From NCBI GenBank assembly GCA_016209015.1, contig JACQWY010000002.1, positions 1 to 64,000 of the forward strand: a DNA stretch of 64,000 nucleotides, written 5' to 3'. Positions 53,725 to 63,005 of the stretch are shown one piece after another. Each line of letters begins with the position of its first letter. Position 1 is the first letter of the stretch. A program made the position numbers and the translations under genes. Below the pieces are notes generated by a model. That model saw nothing but the letters and a program-made list of their open reading frames with translations, was not told where the DNA came from and made no database searches. Origin of the DNA: Gammaproteobacteria bacterium (lineage in GTDB: Bacteria > Pseudomonadota > Gammaproteobacteria > Ga0077536).

Positions 53725-54753
53725 TCATCCCCGCAGCGCCCGCACCACCGCGCACCAGGCCCGCGCGAGATTGTCGCGATCGTAGCCGCCGCCGCCGAAC
53801 GCCATGAGCCGGCCGTGGGCATGGCGATCCGCGAGCGCACTCAGGTCCCTCGCCACCCGCGCGTGCACGGCCGGCGTGTAGTCGAGCTGGGCGATCGGGT
53901 CGCCCTTCAGGCCGTCGGCGCCCGCCTGCAGGAGGACGAACTCCGGCTCGAAACGTTCGACGTGCGCGAGCACGCGCGGCCAGGCCGCGAAGAACGCGGC
54001 GTCACCGGACCACGGCGGCAGCTCGACGTTCAGCTTCGTGCCGCGCGCCGCGCCCAGCCCCGTCTCCTCCGCGCGGCCCGTGCCGGGGAAGAGCGTGCGG
54101 TGATCCTGATGAACGTCGGCGATCACGATCTGCGGATCCTCCTCGAAGGCGTAGAACACGCCGTCGCCGTGATGCGCGTCGATGTCGACGTAGGCGATGC
54201 GCTCGATGCCGTGCACCTTGCGCAGGGCTTCGATGACGATGCCGGGATCGTTGAACACGCAGAAGCCCGCCGCGTGGTCGCGCCCGGCGTGATGCAGGCC
54301 GCCGATCGGCTGGAACGTGCGCGTGCAGGCGCCGGCGAGGATCGCCTCGAGGCCGGCGAGCGCCGTGCCGGCGACCGTCGCGGCGTGGGCGTAGAGCCCG
54401 GGCACGACCGGCGTGTCGCCGCCGTCGAGCGCGGTCAGACCCGCGCCTTCCGCACCCGCGACGCGATCGACGTAGGGCGCGGTGTGGAAATGCAGGAGCT
54501 CGGCGCGCCGCGCGACCCGGCTGCCGCGCGTCGGCGGGACGAGCGCTTCCGTCGCGGCGCGCGCCAGGAACGCGGCCTGGCGATCCGTCCCGAACGGATG
54601 ATCCGCCGCGAAACCGTACTGCGCGAGCGCGCCGTCGGCGTAGACGCAGACGCCCGCCTCCGCCGCTGCGCGCAGCGCCGGTGCGAGGAGGCCGAGCGCG
54701 GCGAGCGCCGTGCGGCGCAGGAAAGCGCGGCGGGAGAATCCGATCCTCGACAT
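53725..54753 (-). CDS. Tat-exported histone-deacetylase-fold amidohydrolase
   Basis: Arginase/deacetylase-fold protein (342 residues) of the HDAC/AcuC/acetylpolyamine amidohydrolase family. Zinc-site motifs are intact: GGLHHAGRDHAAGFCVFND and DIDAHHGDGV, followed by ADVHQD and GGGGYDRDN. The N-terminus SRRAFLRRTALAALGLLAPAL is a canonical twin-arginine signal, so the folded enzyme is probably exported. Family members remove acetyl or other acyl groups from amines. Periplasmic location is unusual for this family. It is divergent from a small exported protein gene. Confidence 0.85.
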   Translation of the reverse strand: MSRIGFSRRAFLRRTALAALGLLAPALRAAAEAGVCVYADGALAQYGFAADHPFGTDRQAAFLARAATEALVPPTRGSRVARRAELLHFHTAPYVDRVAGAEGAGLTALDGGDTPVVPGLYAHAATVAGTALAGLEAILAGACTRTFQPIGGLHHAGRDHAAGFCVFNDPGIVIEALRKVHGIERIAYVDIDAHHGDGVFYAFEEDPQIVIADVHQDHRTLFPGTGRAEETGLGAARGTKLNVELPPWSGDAAFFAAWPRVLAHVERFEPEFVLLQAGADGLKGDPIAQLDYTPAVHARVARDLSALADRHAHGRLMAFGGGGYDRDNLARAWCAVVRALRG

Positions 54754-54901
54754 GACGGCCTCCGCACGGACGAAACGCGAGCCCGGACTATGCGCGAACG
54801 CGCGCCCTGCTGTCAGCCGGGGAATTCGCGCGCAAGAAGCGGAGTGTCCGGCGGCAGGCGTGCGCGCAGAATGGCGGAACAGCCGTCGAGGAGCCTCGCC
54901 C

Positions 54902-55330
54902 ATGATCCGACACGCCGCCGCGATCCTGCTCGTGGTCACCATCCCCGCCGCGGCCGCGCCCGCCGTCCCGCCCGGCCGCTACGCGCTCGCCGCGCAGACC
55001 GTGATGCCGCACCTCGAGGCGATGCGCAACAGCGTCGACCACCGCGAGCGGTGCATCGCGGACGGCGCGCTCGAACGGCTCTTCCCCGTCCTCGAGCATC
55101 CCGCGCTCCGCGGCTGCACGCTCGCGTATCCGAAGCCCGAGGCGCGCGGCACGCGTTACGTGCTGAGCTGTGCGTCGGCGCGCGTCGCGTCCGGCGATCT
55201 GCTGCTCGTCGACGAAGGCCGCGCGCTCATTGGCGATCTCGCGGTCAAGATGGGCGGCAAGAACATGACGTTCACCCAGCACGTGCGCGCCGAGCGGCGC
55301 GGCGCGTGCGACGCGGCGGTCGCGCCCTGA
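54902..55330 (+). CDS. Exported hypothetical protein
   Basis: A 142-residue protein with a Sec signal peptide (about 1-19, ending PAAAAPA). The mature part has three or four cysteines that could form disulfides (CIADGALERLF, RGCTLAYPKP, LSCASARV). It loosely resembles DUF3617-type exported proteins. Divergent from the Tat-HDAC-like gene. Function unknown. Confidence 0.65.
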   Translation: MIRHAAAILLVVTIPAAAAPAVPPGRYALAAQTVMPHLEAMRNSVDHRERCIADGALERLFPVLEHPALRGCTLAYPKPEARGTRYVLSCASARVASGDLLLVDEGRALIGDLAVKMGGKNMTFTQHVRAERRGACDAAVAP

Positions 55331-55485
55331 AGCATTTCGCGCGGCCGATGCTGCGCCTGCGAGAATCGCCCGCACATGGCCTAGATCATTGACCTCGCGA
55401 TCGGTGCCCTGACGCTCTTGATCGTCGTGCACGCGGAATGCTATCGGTCGCGCTCGACGCTGAAACCGCGCAGGGACGGGAAGCC

Positions 55486-57507
55486 ATGGGCTATACGATC
55501 GACATCGACACGGGCGGCACTTTCACGGACGGCTTCATCGCCAACGGCGCGCGCGCCGAAGCGGTGAAAGTCCCGACCACGCCGCACGACCTCACCGTCT
55601 GCTTCGCGGCCTGCATCGAGGCCGCCGCGGCGCGCTTCGGCGTAGCGGTCGAGGATCTGCTCTACGACACCGAGATCATCCGCTTCTCGAACACCATCGG
55701 GACGAACACGATCATCCAGCGCGACGGCGCGAGGGTCGGCGTGCTCGTGACCGCGGACCGCGAGAGCTCGGCGCCGACGAGCGATCCCGGCGGCAAATCG
55801 CCGCTCGTCGCGCCGGACATGGTGCACGGGATCGCCGAGGAGACGGGTCCGGACGGCGCGTCGCGGCACGCGCCGGCGCCCGAGGCCGTGCTCGCGGCGG
55901 CACAGACACTCATCGACCGGGGCGCGCGCTGCCTCGTCGTCGCATTCGCGAACTCGCATCTGAATCCGGCCCACGAACGCGCCGCCCGCGCGGCCATAAA
56001 ACGCGAATACCCGCGCGACTATCTCGGCTCCGTGCCCGTCTTCCTCGCCTCGAACATCAGTCCCCGCGACGGCGAGGCGGAGCGCGTGAACGCGGCCTGC
56101 ATCAATGCCTACATCCACGCCCGGCTCGTGCGCCTGCTCTACAAGGCGGGTGAGGATCTGCGGCGCAAGCGCTATCGCGGCAGCCTCTTCATCGGCCACA
56201 ACGACGGCGCCGTCGCCCGCGTCGCGAAGACCCGCGCGATCAACACCTACAACTCCGGCCCGGCCGGCGGGCTCATGGGCGCACGCCTCGTCGGCGAGCT
56301 CTACGGCGCCGAGGCGCTCATTTCCGCGGACATGGGCGGCACCTCGTTCGATCTCGGCTACGTGCGCGGGGGCGAAGCGAGCTATGCGCTCACGGCCGAC
56401 GTCGAGGGCTTCCGGGTCAATCTGCCGATGCTCGCGATCCGCGCCATCGGCGCCGGCGGCGGCTCGATCGCCCGCGTCGAGAACGGCGCGATCGCCGTCG
56501 GACCGCGCTCGGCGGGCGCGCTGCCCGGACCGGCCTGCTTCGGCCTCGGCGGCACGGAGCCGACGGTGACGGACGCGAACGTCGTGCTCGGCATCATCGA
56601 TCCCGCGTGCTTCCTCGGCGGCGGCATGACGCTCGACGCGGCGCGGGCCCGTGCGGCGATCGAGGCCCACGTCGCGATGCCGCTCGGGATCCCCATCGAG
56701 GAGGCCGCGCTCGGCATCCGCGCGGCCGTCGACGCGCACATGGGACGCGAGACGAAACGCCTGCAGGAGGACGCCGCGCTCGGCGCGGCGCCGCTGCTCG
56801 TCGTCTACGGCGGTGCCGGCCCCGCGCACTGCTGCGAAATCGCGCGCATCGCGGGCCTGCCGCGCATCGTGATGACGCCGTTCTCGGCCGTGTTCTCCGC
56901 GTTCGGTTCGTCCACCATGGACGTCGGCCACGTCTACTACGGCCGCGTCGGGCTGCCGCTCGACGAGGCCTCCTTCGCGACGCTCGCCGAGGTGCTCGCG
57001 ACGCTCGAAGCCGAGGCTGCGCGCGATCTGCGCGGCGAGGGTTACGGGGATGGGACGGCGGCGGGCACGGTCGAATTGTTCCTGCGACCGGCCGGCGAGG
57101 GCGCGGAGATCCGGATCTCCGCCGCCGCGCAGGAGCTCGCGAGCGCCGCCGGTCGCGCGACACTCCGCGCGGCGGCGAACCAGGCGCTCGGCGGCGCCGG
57201 CGGCACGATCGCGACGCTCGCGCTCCGTACCCGTGCGCCGGTGCCGCATTTCGCGCCGCCGCGCGAACCGCGCACGGCGGGCGATGCGGCCGCCGCATGC
57301 AAGGGATCGCGCCGGACGCTGCTCGGTGCGGACAGCGGCTACGTCGAGCTGCCGGTCTATGATCTCGAACGCCTCGGCCACGGGCATGCGCTCGCCGGTC
57401 CCGCGCTGCTCGAATCCACGACGACCACGCTGCTGCTCGGCGCGGGCTGGCAGCTCAGCGTCGACGCTTATCGCAACTGTGTCATGGAACAGGGAGCCCC
57501 GGCATGA
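55486..57507 (+). CDS. HyuA/acetone-carboxylase beta-like subunit (ATPase)
   Basis: Hydantoinase-A-fold ASKHA ATPase (673 residues). Nucleotide-binding motifs IDIDTGGTFTDGF (residues 4-16) and DMGGTSFDLGYV, and GAGGGSIARV are present. Family members are ATP-dependent hydrolase or carboxylase subunits. With the following genes it would form a five-subunit enzyme like acetophenone carboxylase, where the subunit masses (about 70, 15, 87, 75 and 34 kDa) match those encoded here. Start ATG at 55486. Its stop overlaps the next ATG (ATGA). Confidence 0.85.
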   Translation: MGYTIDIDTGGTFTDGFIANGARAEAVKVPTTPHDLTVCFAACIEAAAARFGVAVEDLLYDTEIIRFSNTIGTNTIIQRDGARVGVLVTADRESSAPTSDPGGKSPLVAPDMVHGIAEETGPDGASRHAPAPEAVLAAAQTLIDRGARCLVVAFANSHLNPAHERAARAAIKREYPRDYLGSVPVFLASNISPRDGEAERVNAACINAYIHARLVRLLYKAGEDLRRKRYRGSLFIGHNDGAVARVAKTRAINTYNSGPAGGLMGARLVGELYGAEALISADMGGTSFDLGYVRGGEASYALTADVEGFRVNLPMLAIRAIGAGGGSIARVENGAIAVGPRSAGALPGPACFGLGGTEPTVTDANVVLGIIDPACFLGGGMTLDAARARAAIEAHVAMPLGIPIEEAALGIRAAVDAHMGRETKRLQEDAALGAAPLLVVYGGAGPAHCCEIARIAGLPRIVMTPFSAVFSAFGSSTMDVGHVYYGRVGLPLDEASFATLAEVLATLEAEAARDLRGEGYGDGTAAGTVELFLRPAGEGAEIRISAAAQELASAAGRATLRAAANQALGGAGGTIATLALRTRAPVPHFAPPREPRTAGDAAAACKGSRRTLLGADSGYVELPVYDLERLGHGHALAGPALLESTTTTLLLGAGWQLSVDAYRNCVMEQGAPA

Positions 57508-57836
57508 AGCTGCGGATCACGGAATACCTCGACCTCGATCTCGCCACGGAACAGTGGTGCTGCCAGCGTTGCGGGCAGGTGCTCATCGGCGCGCGCGAGA
57601 ACTACAAGCGCGGCTGCCTCGTCGCGGAGCGGAAGCTGGAAGAAGTCCATCCGCCGCTCACCGACGGTGCGGCCTACAGCTTCTGCCCGGATCCGGATTA
57701 CTGCCGGCTCGTCGAGTTCTACTGCCCGGGCTGCGGCGTGATGATCGAGAACGAATACCTGCCGCCGGGTCACCCGATCACCCACGACATCGAGCTCGAT
57801 CTCGACGCCTTGAAGGCCCGGCACGCCGCGGCATGA
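57504..57836 (+). CDS. Small zinc-binding subunit, acetone-carboxylase gamma-like
   Basis: A 110-residue protein with two Cys pairs, CCQRCG and CPGCG, typical of the small zinc-binding gamma subunit of acetone and acetophenone carboxylases. ATGA overlaps on both sides (with the HyuA gene upstream and the UroD-like gene downstream) show tight translational coupling and suggest stoichiometric assembly. Confidence 0.82.
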   Translation: MKLRITEYLDLDLATEQWCCQRCGQVLIGARENYKRGCLVAERKLEEVHPPLTDGAAYSFCPDPDYCRLVEFYCPGCGVMIENEYLPPGHPITHDIELDLDALKARHAAA

Positions 57837-58750
57837 GCACGGCTCGCGAGCGCTTTCGCGCAGTGCTCGGCGGCGGCACGCCGCCTGCGCCCGTCTATGC
57901 GCCGCTGTTCACAGCGCTCGCGGCCCGCGTCGGCGGCACCGGTTATCACGGCATGAGCGGCGATCCCGCGCTCTGGTCGGCCGCGCTCGCGCGCACGGCC
58001 GGGCTGTTCGATCTCGAAGCCGTGTGTCTCGCCGCCGATCCCGCGCTCCTCGCGGAAGCCTGCGGCGCGCCGGTGACCTGGGCTGCCGATCGACCCACCG
58101 TCGCCGGTCCCGCACCGGCGATCGTCGAGACGCCGCAGGACGCGCGCCGCCTCGCCGCGTTCCTCCAGACCGCGCAACGCGCGTTCGCCGCGACCGACCG
58201 CGCGCGCGTCGCCGCACTCAGCGGCCCGCTGCTGCTTGCGGAACAACTCTGCGGCGCGGACGGGGCCGAAGCCGGGCTCAACAGCGCGAAGCAGGTGCTG
58301 AACGGCGCGCTCGAAGCGCTGTGCGCGTCGCGCCCCGATCTCGTGGTGCTGATCGAAGGCCCGACCCTCGGCGCCGCGGCGCCCGGCGGACCGCTGCGCC
58401 GCGCCTACAACACCTTGAAGAACGTCGCCGGCTATTTCGACGTCCCGCTCGCCGTCGTGCTCGAAGGCTATGCGCCGGACGGACTCGCAGCGTTCGCCGC
58501 GCTGCCGGCGGACGTCTACGTGCTCGGCCGCGCCGCGGACGGCAGCCTGCCCGCGCCGACGGACGCGTTCCCCGAAGCGCGCGCGCTCGGCGTCTGCCTG
58601 CCGCCGCTCGCGGACGACGCGACACACGCCGCGCTCGCGCAATGGCGCGCGACGAAGCGCCCGGTTTTCTACACGAGTCTCGAGCCCGACACGGGCGGGC
58701 TCGACATCGACGCGGTTCACGCCTTCGTCCGCGCGCTGCGCGCGGACTGA
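57833..58750 (+). CDS. Uroporphyrinogen-decarboxylase-like protein
   Basis: TIM-barrel protein (305 residues) that resembles the uroporphyrinogen decarboxylase/methyltransferase (MtaA, CmuA) superfamily, with YAPLFTALAARVGGTGYHGM, DPALWSAALARTAGLFDLEAV and FYTSLEPDTGG. Its mass (about 32 kDa) is close to the 34-kDa epsilon subunit of acetophenone carboxylase. It overlaps the upstream gene (ATGA) and lies 12 nt before the second HyuA gene. Its function is uncertain; it is clearly part of the operon. Confidence 0.7.
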   Translation: MSTARERFRAVLGGGTPPAPVYAPLFTALAARVGGTGYHGMSGDPALWSAALARTAGLFDLEAVCLAADPALLAEACGAPVTWAADRPTVAGPAPAIVETPQDARRLAAFLQTAQRAFAATDRARVAALSGPLLLAEQLCGADGAEAGLNSAKQVLNGALEALCASRPDLVVLIEGPTLGAAAPGGPLRRAYNTLKNVAGYFDVPLAVVLEGYAPDGLAAFAALPADVYVLGRAADGSLPAPTDAFPEARALGVCLPPLADDATHAALAQWRATKRPVFYTSLEPDTGGLDIDAVHAFVRALRAD

Positions 58751-58762
58751 GCGGAGGGAAGG

Positions 58763-60910
58763 ATGGGATTCGAAGTCAACATCGACATCGGCGGCACGTT
58801 CACGGATTTCTTCGCGACGCGCGGCCGCAGCGACGTGCGCGTCACGAAGACGCCGACCACGCACTACGACCTCTCGGTCGGCTTCATGAAGGGCATGGCG
58901 GATCTCGCGAAGGCCTACGGCGTGCCGGCGCGCGAGTTCCTGGAGCGCACGCAGGCCGTGCACTACTGCACGACGGTCGGCACGAACGCGCTGATCGAGC
59001 GCAATGGCCCGAAGCTCGGCCTCATCACGACCGCGGGCTTCGAGGACCAGATCTTCCTCGGCCGCGCGCGGAGCTGGGCGGACGGCGGCTCGACGCAGGC
59101 GAACAAGGATCTCGCGCGCATCGAGCGGCCGGCGCCGCTGATCAGCCGCGACATGGTCGTCGGCATCCACGAGCGCATCGATTCCTTCGGCCACGTCGTG
59201 AGCCCGGTGCGGCGCGAGGAAGTACTGCAGAAACTGCAGCTCCTCGTCGACCGCGGCGCGATGGGCTTCGTAGTGTGCCTGCTGTGGTCGTTCGCGAATC
59301 CCGACCATGAACGGCGCGTGAAGGAAATCATCGAAGACGAATATCCCGAGGACTATCTCGGCTCCATGCCGGTCACGCTCGCGAGCGACGTCTCGCCGAA
59401 GGCCGGCGAGTACACGCGCTTCACGACGGCGATCGTCAATGCCTACATCCACGGCGTGATGGCCGACCAGCTCGGCAAGCTCGTCAACGAGCTGCGCGAC
59501 GGCGGTTACAAGCGCCCGCTGCTGCTCGTCCACAACACCGGCGGCATGAAGAAGGTCTCGCGCACGCGGAGCGTCCTGACCCACAACGCCGGTCCGGTCG
59601 CCGGCCTGCACGGTGCGCTGACGCTCGGTCAGGCCTACGGCTACGCGAACTCGATCTTCACGGACATGGGCGGCACCTCGTTCGACATCGGCGTCGTCAC
59701 GGGCGGCGAGCTGCGCACCTACGACTTCATCCCGGTCATCGATCGCTGGCGCACGAACATCCCGGCCGTCGAAGTGAAATCGATCGGCGCGGGCGGCGGC
59801 TCGATCGCCTGGCTGAACGAGCTGATGGGCAAGGCCGTCGAAGTCGGGCCGCAATCCGCGGGCTCGATGCCGGGTCCGGCGTGCTACGACAAGGGCGGCC
59901 GCGAGCCGACGGTGACGGACGCCGACCTCGTGCTCGGCTATCTCAATCCCGACAACTATCTCGGCGGGCGCATGCTGCTCGATCCCGATCTGAGCCGCGA
60001 AGTGATCGAGCGGAAGATCGCCGAACCACTCGGCATCTCCGCGGTCGAGGCCGCGGTGCGCATCCGCCGCCTCGTCGATGCGCGCATGGGCCAGGAAGTG
60101 TTCAACGAAGTCGCGATGAAGGGCCACGATCCGCGCGAATTCGTGCTGTTCGCCTGCGGCGGCGCCGGGCCGACGCACTGCTGCGGCTTCGCGCCCTACG
60201 TCGGCGCGAAGCAGGTCATCGCCTCGCCGTTCTCGCCGGTGTTCGGCGCGTTCGGCGCCTCGACCGTGCCGATCAGGCAGGTCTGGGAGAAGAGCCGGGC
60301 GATGAAGATCTTCCAGTGGGGCAGCCAGGCGTATTCCGGCGACTATGCCTCGTTCAACGAGATCGTCGCGGAGCTGAAGGATCTCGCGCTCCGCGATTTG
60401 AAGCTCGAAGGCTACGGTCCGGACGACATCCGCTTCCGGCTCGAGCTCGAGATGCGCTACGGCATGCAGTTCAATCTGACGAAGGTCGTCTCGCCGCGGC
60501 TCGAGGTCGGCTCGGCCGCGGACTATCAGGAGATCTGCGAGCGCTTCACGGCGCAGTACTCCGCGATCTACACGCCCGAGGCGACGTTCCCGCAGGGCGG
60601 GGTGAACATCGAGTGCTTCTATCTCACGGCGTCCGTGGAGCGGCCGGCGCTCACGTTCACGGCGCGCGAGATCGCCGGCCCCGTGCCGCCCGCGAACGCG
60701 AAGCGGCCGTCGCGTACCGCCTACTGGGCGGCACTCCGGGCGGCCTGCGAAACACCGGTCTACGTCTTCGAGGCGCTCGAACCCGGCAACATGCTCGACG
60801 GTCCGGTGCTCGTCGAGGCGAAGGACACGACGTTCGTCGTCGAACCGGGCTGGCGCTTCACGCTCGACGCTTACGGCAACGGCGTGCTCGAACAGATTTC
60901 CGTGCAATGA
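58763..60910 (+). CDS. HyuA/acetone-carboxylase beta-like subunit (second)
   Basis: Second HyuA-like ATPase subunit (715 residues), paralogous to the one at 55486. Phosphate motifs NIDIGGTFTDFF (6-17) and DMGGTSFDIGVV, and GAGGGSIAWL are present. Ribosome site GGAGGG. Two different HyuA-like subunits in one operon is the arrangement of acetophenone carboxylase (alpha and alpha prime). Confidence 0.86.
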   Translation: MGFEVNIDIGGTFTDFFATRGRSDVRVTKTPTTHYDLSVGFMKGMADLAKAYGVPAREFLERTQAVHYCTTVGTNALIERNGPKLGLITTAGFEDQIFLGRARSWADGGSTQANKDLARIERPAPLISRDMVVGIHERIDSFGHVVSPVRREEVLQKLQLLVDRGAMGFVVCLLWSFANPDHERRVKEIIEDEYPEDYLGSMPVTLASDVSPKAGEYTRFTTAIVNAYIHGVMADQLGKLVNELRDGGYKRPLLLVHNTGGMKKVSRTRSVLTHNAGPVAGLHGALTLGQAYGYANSIFTDMGGTSFDIGVVTGGELRTYDFIPVIDRWRTNIPAVEVKSIGAGGGSIAWLNELMGKAVEVGPQSAGSMPGPACYDKGGREPTVTDADLVLGYLNPDNYLGGRMLLDPDLSREVIERKIAEPLGISAVEAAVRIRRLVDARMGQEVFNEVAMKGHDPREFVLFACGGAGPTHCCGFAPYVGAKQVIASPFSPVFGAFGASTVPIRQVWEKSRAMKIFQWGSQAYSGDYASFNEIVAELKDLALRDLKLEGYGPDDIRFRLELEMRYGMQFNLTKVVSPRLEVGSAADYQEICERFTAQYSAIYTPEATFPQGGVNIECFYLTASVERPALTFTAREIAGPVPPANAKRPSRTAYWAALRAACETPVYVFEALEPGNMLDGPVLVEAKDTTFVVEPGWRFTLDAYGNGVLEQISVQ

Positions 60911-60932
60911 CAGACCCGAGGAGCATGCGCAC

Positions 60933-63005
60933 ATGAGCAGGACTTACGGACGCGATCACGACGTCGTGCAACGGCTGCGGCCGGAGCCGATGACGGCACT
61001 CGAAGCGGCGGCGCAGGCTGCGATCGAGGACATCGACTTCGAGATCTTCCGCCACAAGATGGAAATGATCGCGCAGGAAGGCAAGGAGACGACGATGAAG
61101 CTCGGCGCCTCCACTGGCATGCGCTGGGGCGACGTCGCGTTCGGCATCTACACCGCCCAGGGCGATCTCGCGGTCGTCGCGACCGGCATCTGGTTCCACG
61201 CCGTGCTCGGCCAGATCCCGGTGAAGTACATCGTCAAGCACTGGGTGAACGAGGCTTCGGTCGGCGTGAAGGAAGGCGACTCGTTCTTCTGGAACGATCC
61301 CTTCTACGGCGGCGTGCACGGCGCGGACATGGGGCTCGTCGTGCCGGTCTTCCACGACGGCAAGCTCGTGTGCTTCGCGGGCGCGGTCGTGCACACGGGC
61401 GAGAACGGCAGCACGGATCCCGGCGGCATGAGCAATAACGCGCGCTCGCGCTTCGACGACGGCTTGTCCACGCCGCCGGTGAAGGTCGGCGAGAACTTCA
61501 CGCTGAAAGAAGACCTGCTCACGCTCTTCGCGACCATGGTGCGCGACCCGCGGACGCTCATCCTCGACATCAAGGCACGGCTCGCCGCCTCGCGCGTCGC
61601 GGAGCGGCGCGTCATCGAGCTCATCGGCCACAAGGGCCCGGAGTTCTTCGTCGGCGCGCTGCGCCGGATCCTGCTCGTCACGGCCGAGGCTGCGAAGAAG
61701 AAGGTGAGCCTGCTCAACGACGGCACGTTCCGACAGCCGCGCTTCATGGACACCGTCGGGCCCGAGGCCTCGCTCGTCAAAGTCGACGTCACGATCACGA
61801 AGCAGGGCGACGGCTTCAGGCTGTCGTTCGCGGGGAGCAGCCCGATGTTCGCGGACAAGCCGCTGAACAGCTATTTCCAGGGCATGATCGGGCTCTCGAT
61901 GGTGTACTTCTGCGGCTGGTTCTTCCACGAGCTGCCCGCGAACAACGGGCTCCTCGAGACGCTCGAATGGGAATTCCCCGAGGATTCCTGCGTGAACGCG
62001 AAGGGCGATGCCTCGACTTCGCTCGCGCCGTTCGTGCAGACCTGCTTCACGCTCGGCATGTTCCTGTGCGGCGCGCGCATGAGCTATGCGCTCGACCCCT
62101 TGCGCGCGGTGGCGGGCTGGTACGTCGGCTTCGGCGCGCCGATGTTCGGCGGGCTGAATCAATGGGGCGAGCCGGTCGCGGACATCTTCGCGGAGATGAA
62201 CGCGACGGGCTGCGGCGCGCGGCCCGACATGGACGGCGTGGACGGGGCGGGCTCTTATTTCGCGACGATGAGCGACTGCTCGGACGTCGAGTCGACGGAA
62301 TCCGATCGGCCGTTCCTGTATCTCTTCCGCAATTTCTTCAACGGCTCCTACGGCCACGGCAAGTATCGCGGCGGCGCGGGTGTGGGCTACGGCGTGACGG
62401 TGCACCACGTGCCGTGGGTCGTGATGGGCTGCTTCGGTTACGGCTCGAAGTTCCCGGCGACGGTCGGCACGTTCGGCGGTTATGCCGTGCCGCCGGTCTT
62501 CATCCAGAGCGTGAAGGGCAGCGACGCGAAAGCGCTGCTCGCGGCCGGCGACCGGCGCCTGCCGGCGACGATCGACGCGATGTACGACGGCACGAATCCC
62601 GAGACGGGAACGCGCGAGTTCCACCACACGAGCATGCAGGTCGAGCCGTTCCAGAACGGCGACACGTTCTATGTCGCGGCGGGCGGCGGCGCCGGCTACG
62701 GCGACGCGCTCGAGCGCGATCCGCAAGCCGTGATCGCGGACCTGCACAACGGGCTCGTGACGGACTGGGCGGCAGAGCACGTCTATCGCGTCGCCTACGA
62801 TCGCGACTCGCTCCGGCTCGACGTCGCCGGCACGCAGGCCTTGCGCGCCGCGGCGCGCGCGGAGCGCCTGCAGCGCGGCAAGTCGTTCGACGAGTTCGAA
62901 GCGGAATGGTCGAAGCTCAGGCCCTCGGCGCAGGCGATCAAGTATTACGGCAACTTCCCGGATCCCGGCGCGCCGATCGCAACGCCGCGGCAGGCTGCGG
63001 CATGA
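60933..63005 (+). CDS. HyuB/acetone-carboxylase alpha-like subunit
   Basis: Hydantoinase-B-fold catalytic subunit (690 residues), with FFWNDPFYGGVHGADMG, NGSTDPGGMSNNAR and PATVGTFGGYAVP typical of acetone carboxylase alpha and related subunits. It follows HyuA-2 by 22 nt with GAGGAG. Its stop overlaps the start of the acyl-CoA ligase gene. Confidence 0.88.
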   Translation: MSRTYGRDHDVVQRLRPEPMTALEAAAQAAIEDIDFEIFRHKMEMIAQEGKETTMKLGASTGMRWGDVAFGIYTAQGDLAVVATGIWFHAVLGQIPVKYIVKHWVNEASVGVKEGDSFFWNDPFYGGVHGADMGLVVPVFHDGKLVCFAGAVVHTGENGSTDPGGMSNNARSRFDDGLSTPPVKVGENFTLKEDLLTLFATMVRDPRTLILDIKARLAASRVAERRVIELIGHKGPEFFVGALRRILLVTAEAAKKKVSLLNDGTFRQPRFMDTVGPEASLVKVDVTITKQGDGFRLSFAGSSPMFADKPLNSYFQGMIGLSMVYFCGWFFHELPANNGLLETLEWEFPEDSCVNAKGDASTSLAPFVQTCFTLGMFLCGARMSYALDPLRAVAGWYVGFGAPMFGGLNQWGEPVADIFAEMNATGCGARPDMDGVDGAGSYFATMSDCSDVESTESDRPFLYLFRNFFNGSYGHGKYRGGAGVGYGVTVHHVPWVVMGCFGYGSKFPATVGTFGGYAVPPVFIQSVKGSDAKALLAAGDRRLPATIDAMYDGTNPETGTREFHHTSMQVEPFQNGDTFYVAAGGGAGYGDALERDPQAVIADLHNGLVTDWAAEHVYRVAYDRDSLRLDVAGTQALRAAARAERLQRGKSFDEFEAEWSKLRPSAQAIKYYGNFPDPGAPIATPRQAAA

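Noticed and set aside
55376-55500. Small membrane-protein-like frame with a TAG third codon (LAIGALTLLIVVHAECYRSR)
   Set aside because: It has a stop at codon 3, no ribosome site, and no known relatives; too little to call a pseudogene.
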